DNA of 64,000 nucleotides from Crambe crambe (GCA_963924555.1 OZ004586.1:4918501-4982500), one strand, 5' to 3'; shown: positions 37,313-56,125, numbered from the stretch's first letter. Program-made: numbers and translations. Notes: generated by a model from the sequence alone, not told the origin.

Positions 37313-40300
37313 TTATGTGCCAACAACTGAGTATAGTTCTTGAATGTGATAGACAGAGTCGTCACTAAGTGGTTGGTATGGAAGAGTCCCATAAATCGCC
37401 TTTGTTTTTGTTTCATCTTTCTTTATAGCCGAATGAGTTCTGAGATGCCTCAGTCTGGAAATATTACTAAATTCACTCAAAAAAATTTTTATGGCTATTT
37501 TGTGAACTCACCGTTTACCCACTTCAGGACTGTTACAGCTGTAGTATAAGGAAAAAAATGGATCAATTATTATGCTGGCAACACTAACATTCTCATCAGA
37601 TAATTTTGCTCAGACTGATGCAGGCAGGTGGCATAGTATGGCCATTATGCCAATTTTTGATAGTCAGTTTATTAGAAAAATCACAGGTATAGTGAAGTGG
37701 GCAGGGGATGAGAAACTAATAATCAACAAATAGTGGCCTAACATACTTTGGAACTTTCATTGATATATGAGAATGTATATCTTCATCTAGATCTTCCTAT
37801 TATGAAAAAAAAAGATTTCGTTAAAAATACTGATCTTTTGCTAGCCGCATGCAGTGATAGTATATAGCTGAATCGAATCATTTCAGTTATGACTCACTTG
37901 ATAAGTACTTGTTCTTCTTCTGAGTTCAGTGTCGACTATATCATCTACCTCTTCATTAAACTCCACCTTGTCTTCTACTTCAACTTCTCCAATATCTTCC
38001 GACTCCTTGTTGCCTGAAGAGTGAAAGCTGTCATCACTATGAAGTACACCCTCTGCTGAATCATCATTGTTGAGCTGAACATCTTTGGGGAGCGAGGAAT
38101 GATATGTGGATGGTTCCCCTAGCTTCCACTTTTGATCTTGCCCAAATGTACCTATAAAATCACGAATATAATTACTGTAATTTTTTCTAAAAACATGTCT
38201 TGAAAATTAATTCATATCTACAGCTTAGCTACTTGGAATCTTAACACTACTAACACCTTTTGTAATTACCTCTCAGTGCATGTGATGATGTGCAAGAGTT
38301 ATAGTACTTATATAGTTGTTATATAATAATAATTTTAAGGTATCAATTTAGCTATTATGTATGTATGCATGGAATGCTCACCAATGTATCGTCCCTGAAG
38401 TGTCCACACTCTAACAGCTCCATCTAGTGATCCAGTAACCAGCATATTCCAGCGATCCACCAACTGGACACTGGAGATCTGCTGTGTGTGAGCTCTCCAA
38501 TTAAAAAGTCCTACAGGAATAAATACAAAATCTGCTTAAGTCCTTGAGATAGGGTTAAGGAATTTGTGGATCATCATACTGTAAGTCCTTCGGTGCACTG
38601 CCCACAATAAACATTTCCCTTGTCGAGTAAGCTGTAGCTGAATTCTTATGGGTTTCTTAGACTTACTTTCTGGCGATTCACTTGTCTTTGTTCTAATGCA
38701 GTAACTTTTAATGTTGAATATAGCAACATGACCTGTTGGTGAAAAAAAGGAGTTGAGAATCACAATGAACTCTGCCCTTAAAGAGGCTATTAGACACAGA
38801 GAAGCACATTGCATATCAATTGTTTGCCCCTTCACCTTGCCACAGCACACTACTATCATTAAAAATTTATTTAGTGATCATTCCTCTACTGTATCATTCC
38901 ACCTAAAATAAGCTACATACGGTAACATACCTTGACTATCTGCTGTTATTAATATTGAATTATTATCATCCACTGCCATATCTGATATACAAGATGACTG
39001 AGACTACAGAAATACAAATAACAATTTTTATATTCAAAAAATGAACCCTTCTCTCGTGCATCCTTACAGCTTTGAACACTCCCATAGGTTCAGATCCAGC
39101 ATACACATTCCAAAAATGAACTTTTCCTGTGCAGATGAGGTAAATAAGGAATAGCATACAGCACCTAACTAATGAGCTGGGATATACCATACGGTCCACT
39201 GGAAACAAGAGTTGCTGATGTTTTGGATAATTGTGCTCGTTTCTCCAAAAAGAGAATTTTGTACACTGCTCTGTCCTCTAAATTAGCAATGAATTGTATG
39301 ACAAAATATAACAGTTAAGACAGTAGTATGGTTAAGTTGGTTGCTACAGTTGTCCAAATCTCATGGAACTTAAAATCCTACTGCAAGCCATCACAGTTAC
39401 GGTTTATAATAGCTACTGATTTAGGCTTAACTAGCTACAGCCACACAAATGTGCATAAGGTCATTCCAGCCTTGAGTTACAATATACAAGAAGAGTGCCA
39501 GGTAGCTATAAGTTATAAATATTAGCATGACATCTTCAAGACCATGATAAAAAGGATTATAATCAGGGTTTCATCTAGGAATATTGAAGCTCACTGATTG
39601 CAGCGAGGGGGAGGGTGTGTGTGGATGTGCCCCCTCCCACACGGAGCGCAAAGACTTATTTTTGGAGGACTCATTGTTGGCTAATTCTCCTACCATTTTC
39701 ACAATGCCAATACTCTATTAGTGAGGGGGATTACATTTCTTTCAATAAGTATAGCTATATAAACCTTGTGAACATAAAAAATTTTTGGGAAGCTGGAGCA
39801 TTTGGGGGGGGGGGGGGGGGGGGGGGCTTCCCCCCACCTCCCACAGTAGATGAAACCCTTTAACTTCATCACTTAATCATACCTACACCACCTTTACTAT
39901 ATTATCTCCTTGTGACTTTGAAATGAGGTTGCACTTGCCTGTGGTGGTACTGCAAGATGTTATTAGACTGGTAGAAGAGTAAGAAACTTTCAGTTTAGCA
40001 AGCATGTGGCAAGACACTACACTCCACACGATAACCTGAAATACAACAGCAATCAATGAATGGAGTGAGTTAATCTGAAGTATGCACGTGTGTACATAAG
40101 TAATAAGATGCACATGAAGAGTTACATATATTATAATAGCTACAATCAATGCACTAAAATTACTGAGGGTGAATTACTGTACCTCCCCATCAAAACTTGA
40201 TGTTGCCATGAGGTTTGGAGAACCAACAGCCACACACAGGACGTCTTCAGAGTGTCCACGACTCTGTATGTATGCATAAAGAATCATGTAGGTATAGGCC

Positions 40301-42875
40301 CTGAACAGGGAGCCCATCCCCCCTCCCCCTGTATAATTCTGAGCACAACTTATAGTGGCATACATAGGAAGAATAGGAAGATACATTAGGCATAGGTGGT
40401 GACAACACAAAACAATAGGATGATTTCTGGGGCTGCCGATTTTACCTACACCCCTGGTAAATGCCATGATAGGTCCAGAAACCAGAAATGTGCACGTTTG
40501 AGTATTATATAAGCATTTTAGTAGCTACGTGACAGAAAGTGACATTTTAATCCAATGACTTAATCACTTTAGCTACATAGCTACGTATCTATAGAGACAA
40601 AAAATCAAATAGAAGATGCTTGGAGCCAATAACATGGTTATTACAGCAATGCCACTACAGCATCTCAAAGTGGTGTGAATAGAAAAGAAATCCGCCATCA
40701 ATGTTACTTTCAAGATCGTAACACAATGCAACTACTAACTGTCGATTTCTCAATGATCATACCATGCAAATTACTGTTAAGCTCTAGATATGAGTGTCAG
40801 CTGTATGTAGAAGTGTGAAAGTGAAGGTTTCACCACTGTCTATAAGGAGCAACGTTTGATAGATGGAGTTGGCTCCATTTACTGGAAATGGAGGATCCGA
40901 AATCAACTACTACAATTCATTATTTCATGAAGCCTGAATGGGCCTGGTATCCAATCTCTATTTCCAAAATTCCTTCCACCACCAACGTTAAGAGTAAGCA
41001 TGTACATGGTCAACTGCAAAATTTTTTCCAACTTACAGACGTACTGCTCCAGTCATCGATGGGTTTAAGTAGCTGCTGCACATGTCTTGCTGGTATATCC
41101 TGGGGGAAAAAATGAATTGGAGTTCTTACTGAAGTAGTTATATTATTACTTACTGGAAACAAGTGTATTTTTCTGTCCCAGCCAACAGTGAGTATGTATC
41201 TGCATGTATGTAGACAATACAAATCACATGATTTTGTAAAGTGCAGTTTGACTGCACGTACATGCATACCCAGACCACATGAATTGTGTAAAGAGTATAA
41301 AAAAACATGGTATAGGGTATCTCTTACATGGCCCAATGTATGCTTAGATACTAGGTATCCTTATAGTAAAGGGTATCCTTATATGGTAAAGGGGATCCTT
41401 ACATGGTAAAGGGGATCCTTACATGGTAAAAGGGTTCCTTACATGGTAAAAGGGTGATATCATTATATCAAATCATGGCGATAAAAGAACATTGACTCAC
41501 TTATTATCATTGAGTGTAATGAACTTGATGTCTGATGTCTCCATTGAGTTTCCTATAATTATAATTATTGGGAATGATGGTGGAGAGGGTATGCATTATA
41601 TGCATGGATTACCTTTATCTAAAATCCTGACACATTGGCCATTGTTGTAGTTCCACAGCTTAATCTGACCATTATCTCCACCAGTTGCTATCCTGAATAC
41701 AAATACCACAAGTGCTCTAAGTAACTCATAGCTCAATATAGCCAGCAGTTAATAAATTTTTGTGAGCCACATCATTGTTTAACAAGTTCTGTACAAGTCG
41801 CACACTATAATCCTTGAATAAAACTCTGACAAAGTTTTAGAGCTTAGACTGAAGTAGCTAGAAAGGCTTCAAATATAGCGCTAAAGCAGTTAGTCAGCTT
41901 TGTGCACAGAAATCCAATTGTGTGGAAAATCACCAGAACTAAACCAGGCCCAACAAAAAATTCCCCTATAGCTACAGTAGTATACAATTCTATAGACTAG
42001 CTATCAACATAATACAACTAACCACAGCTCAAGTGAGCATTCACCTTTTCCCAGACTTATCCACATCCATTGCAGTTATGCTGACGTCCTGGCCCATGTC
42101 AGCAGAAAACTCAAACACGCTCTTCCCAGTGCCAATATCCCACACCTTAACCATCTAAAAGAAAAATAAGAAATAGATTGGCATGGGCCTTGGAATAGAC
42201 CAGATAGGATAATGATTAATTGATAATGAATCTGTCTTCCCTGTAGAAAAAAAGAGAGAAGAGAATGATTGTGCATAGCTTCCTCTCTCAGAAAATTGCA
42301 AGAGGAAGGCCTGACAACAAGGATGCTACAACCTATACATTGTACTACTAATTTACAACCTATGTATGCTAACTATAAAGCCAACCTATGCATGGTGCAT
42401 ATACATAAATTACAACCTCAACCTATACATGGTACAACTAATAACCTATGCTAACCACCAAGCCATGGTACATATACATAAATTATAACCTATGCACTAA
42501 GCTACACCTATGGTGATACACCTAGCTATCAATGGTGACTGGTACATATACTAACCACTAAGCTACGTACAACCTATGCATCTAACCACTAGCAACTAAC
42601 CGCTCCCTCGCAGCCCGTGACAATTTGGTTGAAGCAGTGTGAATACTTGACAGCTGTGATGGGCTGGAGGTGAGATTGGATGATGTCTGTACGAACTCCC
42701 TTGGAAAAGGACATCCTCAGCAAGGCCAGCTGGTCTGACCCCATGAACAGGACCGAGTGGTGAGGATTGAAGTGGAAGTCTGTGTGCATGTTTGTCCACG
42801 CATGTACGTGTGTGTATGTGTTTCATATGATTTTCAAGGAAGCTCCATGTGGCATAACTAATTGTACTGCAAATA

Positions 42876-42937
<62 letters not shown>

Positions 42938-45900
42938 CACCATTTTCTGTAATTCTATTTACACTCACAATCAAAGGTCACAGAAAGCTTGTGTGCTGAT
43001 GGTATTAAAGTACGAAGGCAGTTATGATCCAGAGTATGCCACACCTGCATGATCAATACATGAATGGAAATGCAAGACATTCTCAATTTGCTTTCACTAA
43101 TTTAATGTACAGTCTTGAAATACAGACCATCAACCAATAATTATAGGGCACACTAAATTTTGCTCTTTCTTTCTATCTATCTTTCTTTTTTTTCTTTTCT
43201 TTTTCTTCTTCCTTCTTTCTTTCTTTTTCTTTTTCTTTCTTTCTCTCTTTCTCACTTCTTTGTACATTTATAACCTTTATTCTGTGACCAGCCCTTGCAG
43301 AACAGGTAGTCAGGTTTCACCATAAGTGAGGTGCATAATTAGCTCAATACATGTAAACCTCCAGGGGTGATTGAAATTCTCAACTTATCAAAACCAATTT
43401 TTCAGCCATTACCTTTATAGTGTTGTCATTTCCGACACAGTATATCCTGTCCCTTTTTGAATCCACTCTCACACAGAACACTGGCGAGTTCTGACCATAA
43501 AGAAATGCTACTGGTTTGCTGTAAGTATATACACAGTGAATTGGTGAATCACACACAATGATATCAGAGCATGGTTCTCCCCAGGATTTACTGAAGGTAT
43601 AGGGGCAAGACACCATGAAAGGGAGGGGCCCAATGATTTCAAGATGGCTCCTAGCTGGTATGGAGAGAGATATACTGAACTCCATTTATACAAATGGTAA
43701 GGCATAGGGGAAGAGCTGAAGGCATAGTGGTCCGCTATGCCCTCTGAAGAGGTGTATCAGGAAGCTTATACAGAGTCATCCACTTAATTTGCATCACCTA
43801 TTGATGAATGGGTTCCATATTCTGATGTGCTGGTCGAGACCTCCAGTAACCAAAACATTATTCTTGGGACAGTAGTCAAAAGTAGAAATTCCCTTTGGCA
43901 CTCTAAATACACGCTGGTCACCAGAAAGCTACGTAAGGGAGGGATTAGAACAATTCAACATAAGTATTCACAGACATAAAATATTTCAATAGACAATGAT
44001 CTGCAGCAATGATTATAATTCTTTTATAATGATACATAGCTTATAATGTTTAATAGCACATATTAAGTTACATAATCCCCCCACCCACCCCTGCCATGTA
44101 TAGGATTGCTGCTGCAATTTTAGCATAACCTTTGGTAAACTGAGCATGCACACTCGCTCTACAATGCTCTCCTAATGGGGATGAGTTCACACCTGTAAAG
44201 CAAAGCCCATTCATCACACAGAATTTTGACTCGATATTCGCACAAGCTCATTAGAGCTTTCCAAAAATTTCTAATCCAGTACACTAAGTTAAAAAAAGAC
44301 CCACGCCAAGTAGCACGCAATGGTCAGCTTTTATACTGTTTTCTACACATTGGTTTATGATTACATCGTGAATATAATTATGGCAGATTATGGTCTCACC
44401 TATCTCTCTCCACCCCCCATCCCTACATGGTGCAGTGATAGTGCAAAATTTTGGACAAAAATTGGCTAAATTTTTGTGGGGTATTAAAATTTTGCAATTA
44501 CTAATAATTGCCAGGTAAACTGAGCATGCACAGCTGGTATTTCATTTTGCCAGTGAGCAAGTAAGCTGACTAGTCTCAGGTCAGAAATACACTCTGAAAT
44601 GCCCCAGGTGTACGACACATTTGAACATACATAATGTAGTGCCATGATAAATGTTGCACATTGCCCTAGGCTAGTCATTTAGTTTGTGAATAAAAAATGG
44701 TCATAATTTATGAAAGCTCAGCCTTTTAGAGCTTTAGGACACTCTGAGCAGTCTTGCATGGCATAAATGCAACCCCTCAATGTGGACTGTCTGAAATTCA
44801 AAACATAGGACACCTTACTACCGTAATCGTATAAATTTTCGATGGGGTTTTATTTTCGTTTTTTTCGTAGTCGATCAGAATCCTCGAAATTCATAAACGG
44901 AAATCTTAGTACTATGACGTCATATATGCGTGTGCAATGCGATATCGATAGCAGCTGAAAAAAAAACCTGGAGCAGATAGTCCGTGAGACAAAAGTATCA
45001 TGCTTCATTACGGCTGTTACCTGTCTCTCTTCTACAACGCCTTCCGTAGCAGTCTAGATTTTAGTCTGGCATCGCCAGCCCAGCTTTTCTTCTTTTGGGG
45101 GATTTCTCTGTAGTAGCCATGAATCACGAGAAGGTAGCTAGCAGCAGGCAATGATATAGCTATTATGCGCGTGCATTATTTTCCATGTGCTTGATACGAA
45201 AATTAGACCTGCAGAAATTTTTTATTATAGGAACAGCTCCGGAAATCACGAAATTTTAAACCTCCGAAAATTTATGCGATTATGGTATGTCCATGAAGGA
45301 CACTTTCTTCTGGTCCAAAAGATATGACCTGGCCAGGAATGGCCCAATCCATATCACGTCTAAAAGATAGAGGAAGGACACAGGGCGGGAGGGAGGACAC
45401 AGGGCGGAAGGCTGAAACAGGTAGCTAAACTTGAGTGCTAGGATCTAGGAAAGGCTGCTGCTGCTAAGGAGAGACTGCTGCTAATCAGGAAAACCAGCTG
45501 TACGTTGTGCGCATGGTGCATGCATAATATAAGCGCACATGCGTGCAAATAATTATGTATATCCTCATCCATCTATTAACCTATCATTAAACATTCTTTA
45601 AGCCACTCATTCACAATATAGCAACGGGACATACACAACAAAATTGATTCAGCAGCTGCAGCTGTACTCTAGCTTATAGCTAATTGTACATGCTCACCCG
45701 ATGCTTTGCAGTAAGAGTATATCTTCGACCAGTATAGGTTGTTTCATGATTGTCTTCTTCAACATGCCATGAGCTCTGCAGGAGGGCTTCCACTGGGGTA
45801 CTCCCACTAGGACTCCCTATATAATATTTATTGAACAAGGCAAACAGATTATCCCAAGCACACTATCAATGAATCCCTCTCTAATAAATGTACACTGAAG

Positions 45901-47605
45901 TCCTAGTTTTCATTCCCTTCCCACCAAATGTGCATACCCTGTTTGCACAATGATAATGCAACATACTGCTTACATTATATACCCAGTAGAAGAGAAGTCC
46001 ACACTTTTTATGTTAGTAAAAATCTGTATCCACCCTCATAATCTATATACACTGGCCTACCAACATTACACTAGTTCTTATCCCATACCCATTAATATAC
46101 CAGTAATGTACTTATCCCTTATCTTATTACTATTAATGTACTTATCCCTTATCTTATTACTAGTAATGTGCTTACCTCTTATCCTATTACTAGTAATGTG
46201 CTTACCCCTTATCCTATACCAGTAATGTGCTTACCCATTACCAGACTATTCACTGGATCACAAGAACAAGAGGCAAAGATATTCAGTGATGGGAGATACT
46301 GAATCTGAAATTTTAAAAGAAGAGTATTCGTGTTACAACAAACAAAAGTGTCAACAAAGCAATAAAAAAAAACAGATCACAACAACAATTACCTCAGACA
46401 CCCAATTGGAGTGGAGTTTCCACCTTTAGAAATCAACAAAAGAAGAAGTTAAATGAGTTGGCACTCCATTTTCATATTATGTGTAATAATAGAATTAGTT
46501 CTCATAAAATAAATCACCGACGTTTCAATCAGGGTGATACAAAAATATTACCATATACACGTACCTGTAAATGGTGGTGCTGGTAATCCTCTCACTCAAA
46601 AGCCTGCATAACGTATGATAATAATATTAATTGAGTAATATTAATAATTATTAATTACTAATTTATAGGAGAAAGATAACTTGAGGGTACTGGGAGTATT
46701 AATGATCTACCAATAAGTACATATGTGGACACCTTTGGGACCAGCGAAGTGTCCTAATTAGAGAGGTATCCCTATTTCAGGGGTTAAATTATACACATTT
46801 ATATTGTGTTGGACAAGAAAAAGTGTCCTGATTAGAGAGGTATCCCTATTTCAGGGGTTAAATTATACACATTTATATTGTGTTGGGACAAGAAAAAGTG
46901 TCCTGATTAGAGAGGTATCCCTATTTCAGGGGTTAAATTATACACATTTATATTGTGTTGGGACAAGAAAAAGTGTCCTGATTAGAGAGGTTTTTGCATT
47001 TCAGGGAGTCCACATTTAGGGATTCCTCTGTACTCATAATTAGTAGAGCAGACTGATGTGATTTTTTCTTAATTCAAACTGATAAGATTACATCACTGAG
47101 AGGGCAAGCAACATACAAAACCTTATATACTTAGCTATATAGAGTAATGCACTTTTCAATCGGATATGTCGGCATGCCTTCAGTCTTTGGTCCACGTTTC
47201 CAATGTCTGTTCATTCAAATACAACACACTGTTATGATAAATCTTTCTTTTTTTTTAAGTGAACTACTTGCACATACATGAAGGCTTCTTGAATATTGGT
47301 GGTCTTTATCACTGTAATTGTTCCCTGCACATCAGAAAGCATCACCATTACTCAATTATAACATTATAGTGAAATTGTTAAAATTTTGTGATTTTTGCCA
47401 AAAAATTGAAGTGTGAACTATATAAAATCCCATGTTTTTGTTTTGTTTTGTTTCCCCACGAGAACTTCCTGGATTAAAAACTTACTTCTTTATCTCCTAC
47501 AAGTATAATACACTCATCCACATTCTTTGGGTTAGACCTGCAGTGTTATTAGATAGTGTTACATTTAACATTCACTCAATCAGCTCTCAATCATCATCTG
47601 CAGAC

Positions 47606-47659
<54 letters not shown>

Positions 47660-50547
47660 AACCCAACAGCTAGAACCAATGTGATATAGCAGTTCTTTTT
47701 AATTGTCCACATAATTGTGGGCAAGCTGGAACCCCCCTGATCTGGACGCTTTTTGAGCATCCCAATGAAAAAAATAGATGATAGCACCTCCATATCTGAT
47801 CAGAGAAGTATGCCTACATTCCACTATATCACAGTGATACTCATTTTCTCCCCCAAGCCCTCTTGGGTGATGTTACGGCCTACATATTGATCACAGCTAC
47901 CCACACCTAATCTTCATTGCTAAGATAGAAAGTTCTACATGATAATATTATAACTACGTACAACTCACCAAAAAGTTGTTCTGAGAGGCACTGACTCCAG
48001 TTTCCTTAACTGGCAGTATGGTTCGAAATTCAGCATTTCATAAAATTGGATTTCATGGTCTCTGCATAAACACACATAGCATACCATTCAAGTGCGACTA
48101 TAATTGGGGTGAGTGGAATGATGTCATGTAGTCTCCAGCATTGTTCCTCTATGACACAAAATATGCATACTAGAGAAATCCAAAGCATTGTGGGCGAGCT
48201 AAGCTTTATCTGATGACGTCACCGCATATCACAAAGGACAGAACCAGCCAAAAGAACACATATAATATATTAAATGAAAAGAATACTAGTGCCCTTCATT
48301 CAACCCCCTAAACAGTATGCATATCAGTAAAAGCTACGTATGTACCTAGCTACTGCTATTGAACAGTAGTTTGCACTCTTGCAGTATAGTCAAATATATA
48401 TGAATTACAGCTTTTTAAATCCACTAATATTTTGTTAGTCCATTCAGTATTATGCATTGCTTACCCTGTGGTCAATAGAATCTTGTTTTGTGGAATGCAC
48501 AGTGCCATATCTGTGATCCATTTCGGCTTGCCAGTCAGCCCAACATCACTCTGTAAAAATACGTATGAACAGAAGATTTGTTTCATCATTATGCTTGTTT
48601 GAACAAAATTGCTGACCCTCCTTCTCCACCTCATGGCCTTACCTTGCGTACTCTCTTTGGAACATAATCATGTGACCAAAAACACAAAACTCCATCCTGG
48701 AAGTGGACACAACAATAATTATCTTTTAGCAGGTGGGTGTGGTCTGAGTATTATAATATAATACATGCCTGGCTACAAGTGACCATGGCTCCATCGGGAA
48801 AATGAGAGGCTCTACAAAGCGATTCCTTATGAGGGTTCCGCTCAAGAGTCTCAGCGGGAAGTTGGAAATCCACCTATAATAATGAAAGTAGCTTAGTTAG
48901 TTAAAAGAATATTCTCCAGAATCAGCAATTAAGTTACAGTGAAACCTCCAAACAGTGGACACGCTTGGGACCCAGCATTTTGTCCTTTTGAGAGGTTATC
49001 TTCTCTTGAAGGTTATTTTTGCATAGAGTGTATACTCTATGGTACTTTTAGGATGTCCTTTGTTGAGAGGTTTGTCCTATTCAAGACCGTAGGAAGCAAA
49101 ATTAAGGGTGGAGAGGCCTTGGGTGTGGTTAGGGATGTGGTTAAGACCTTTGAGCAGCTTCGTGACTATCGTGGCTAATAGCACATGAACTTTTTTCTAG
49201 TCCTGGCTAAAAAAAGTGGTGAGGCCATGGCATCTGTGGTCACTGTGCTTCCTACGGCCCTGCTATTAATTTTCATTATCAAAGGTTCCACTGTATATGA
49301 CTAATGGAAAACTCTCTCTATGAGGACGATATTTGAGATAAGTGTCTCAGTTCCCCCATGAAACTGATAAAGAGAGATGAGATGTAACCCTGTAGTGTCA
49401 CAGTGTGCACTATAATGCAGCATACGGTTACTTGGATAAGCCCATAGTGTAAACTATAATGAAACTGCCTTTGGGGAAAGCACTGAGTACACAAATAGAT
49501 GATTCACACCTTTTTAGAATTGACAGCGACATCATCCCTCTCTTGAAACTCCAAATACATGTATGTACAGAATTTATCCTGTAAGGATGGTAATACCATA
49601 GTCTCCAATGGCTAGTCTATAGCTGTATAGCTTTCATACCCAATCAATATAGCCATCACAGTTGTAATCAATTTTGTTGAAAAAGGCTACAATTTCTTCT
49701 TCATTCTGTGCAATGGGGAAAAGATGAAACTAAAGGAGAGAGGAAGCAGTTGGCTATTCTCAATTTTTTCCAACCTTGCCATCCAGACCGAAGAGTTTGT
49801 CAAAGGTAAGCAAAAATTGCTCCATATCTATTGTTCCATCTCCATCTTTGTCTGCCTCCTACATACATGCACAATTGCAAAGCTATTTTTAAATAAGCAT
49901 GAAATATGCTAATTTAGTGCTGCAAACGAGTGCTAAGCATCTCAGTAACACCTCAGCCCAGCCCATGTGAAATCTTGCATTACATTTTCCAGCCAGGTCT
50001 ATCAAACACTGATAATAATATCTCTTCATGGAACTCACTTCAAACTTTTCTCTCAGTTTGATAAGATCCCCAAGATAGATGTGATCTTCAGCCTGCAATT
50101 TAATAATTATGTCAATGTAAAGGTGTCTTGCATAATTAGAGAGGTGGTCTAAATCTCAGGATAAAAAGTGTCTGGTCATGACAAACAAAGTCGACATTGA
50201 GGGACTCCATAGTAAAATTATCATTAGACATGCAATTCAGATACACATACCCTTCCAAAGTTCTCTTCGCTAATTCCCCTGATATTCATATCAGACAAAG
50301 ACACCCCTTCACTGCGTCTCTCAAAACTAGAAGAATTTGCAGAAGCAGAAAGACTGTCCTTGTTAGGTCCCCATGCTTGCTTAATGGACTCCCTTCTGAT
50401 ACCCAGTGAGTCCTGGTCCAACACTGCTTTCAGTGATACTGCTGAGTCATTAAGCCCCTCCACCGTCAGCTTATTCTTTTTGGTGGTATTGGTGGGGCCT
50501 GTATTGGTGTCTGGAACGCGAGTACGTAGACGGGACTCAGTATCCAT
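37313..50547 (-). CDS. EF-hand and WD40-repeat protein, WDR49/WDY-like
   Basis: I could join 36 coding exons with unbroken phase (1076 aa from the ATG at 50547 to the TAA at 37313-37315). Examples in order: 50251-50547, 50039-50092, 49775-49858, 49640-49705, 49510-49578, 48769-48873, 48643-48696, 48465-48550, 47969-48061, 47486-47537, 47278-47324, ... 45698-45816, 43798-43928, 43413-43518, 42969-43044, 42601-42779, 42045-42154, 41613-41692, ... 38382-38510, 37898-38151, 37747-37796, 37512-37538, 37313-37454. N-terminal ~100 residues are Ser-rich; EF-hands lie at about 120-132 and 157-169; the rest is two WD40-type propellers (GGLDQHIRIWNPFIN, TVGWDRKIHLFP, TGSLDGAVRVW); then an acidic stretch in 37898-38151. 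Members of this family (WDR49, WDR64, WDY) are often linked to cilia or testis; the cellular role here is inferred. The frame continues upstream to 50610 next to an acceptor-like GGCAG, so another 5' exon is possible. Confidence 0.88.
39564..39860. mobile_element. MITE in WDR49-like intron
   Basis: CAGGGTTTCATCTA at the left and TAGATGAAACCCT at the right are inverted repeats. The interior holds an about 24-base G run at 39803-39826. It lies in the intron between the exons at 39939-40035 and 39188-39277. Confidence 0.7.
42880..42935. repeat. (CT)n microsatellite
   Basis: About 28 uninterrupted CT units in an intron of the WDR49-like gene. Confidence 0.95.
44819..45287. mobile_element. MITE with ~23-bp inverted ends in WDR49-like intron
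   Basis: TACCGTAATCGTATAAATTT at the left pairs with AAATTTATGCGATTATGGTA at the right, with two mismatches. It is about 469 bp and non-coding. Its ends resemble the TACCGTATAGCG ends of the element at 1384-1526, so they may belong to one superfamily. Confidence 0.7.
46749..47020. repeat. 74-75-bp tandem repeat, 3.6 copies
   Basis: Copies start at 46749, 46823, 46898 and 46973 (the last partial), each beginning GTGTCCTRATTAGAGAGG. The copies are almost identical. The unit resembles the GAGAGG...TCCACTGT-type MITE ends found elsewhere (48937-49293 and 60985-61415). It lies in an intron of the WDR49-like gene. Confidence 0.9.
47608..47658. repeat. (CT)n microsatellite
   Basis: About 25 CT units in a WDR49-like intron, some 70 bp upstream (in gene direction) of the exon at 47486-47537, so it may act as part of a polypyrimidine-rich environment on the opposite strand. 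Confidence 0.95.
48937..49293. mobile_element. MITE, ACAGTGAAACCTCC ends
   Basis: ACAGTGAAACCTCC at the left matches inverted AAGGTTCCACTGT at the right. The phrase GTGGACACGCTTGGGACC inside recurs at 46725 and, interrupted, around 61000-61265. It lies in the WDR49-like intron between the exons at 49510-49578 and 48769-48873. Confidence 0.6.
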
Positions 50548-51001
50548 GGGAGAGAGTGGAGACTGGAGTGGAGAATCAGGAGTTTCTTTATTAATATTAG
50601 CGCCTAACACCTGCCTATTGAACCACGCCCATAAACAATATCAACACCCACGCATTTCAATTCACACTCTTGCCGTGGCATAACGGCGTCTATCTGATAG
50701 ATCAGACTCTTCTAGTTCTGCTGCGCCGCGCCGGGTGCAGGTGGTGAGCGAGATACAACTATTATTGTAAGATGTGTAAGATGGCTTGAAATTCAGCCAA
50801 GTAGTAATTAGTATTATCTTCTAAATAGTGCGCGCGCGTCAAATTGACCTTTGAACTATAGTAGAAGCAAAACAAATTCTGCCACAAGCATTCTTAGTGA
50901 TTCTCTCATGCGTTGCATGTGCAAGTCGCGATTCAAAATCTTTACAGAAGCTGTTTTGAAAGAGAGGAGGCTACATACATAAGTTCTGGAGTTTAAATAG
51001 T
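50548..51001. promoter_or_regulatory. Shared upstream region of WDR49-like and AMPK beta genes
   Basis: 454 bp between divergent start codons. It has a CpG-rich patch (CTGCGCCGCGCCGGG near 50720), a GCGCGCGCG run near 50829, and TGACCTTTGAACT at 50846. The last is, on the other strand, a DR1-type nuclear-receptor half-site pair (AGTTCA-A-AGGTCA). Common control of both genes is an inference. Confidence 0.45.

Positions 51002-56125
<5,124 letters not shown>

Noticed and set aside
42596-42952. Arg-Glu and Ser-Leu repeat frames
   Set aside because: Products of the CT array; the real coding in this area is the WDR49-like exon at 42601-42779 in another frame.
46749-47020. Regular repeats resembling a CRISPR-like array
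   Set aside because: Units are contiguous copies of 74-75 bp without unique spacers, in an intron of an animal gene; this is an ordinary tandem repeat.
50548-50610. Extension of the WDR49-like protein upstream of its first ATG
   Set aside because: The extension would start at GTG; it may instead be the start of an exon after GGCAG. Kept only as a remark because no upstream exon was found.
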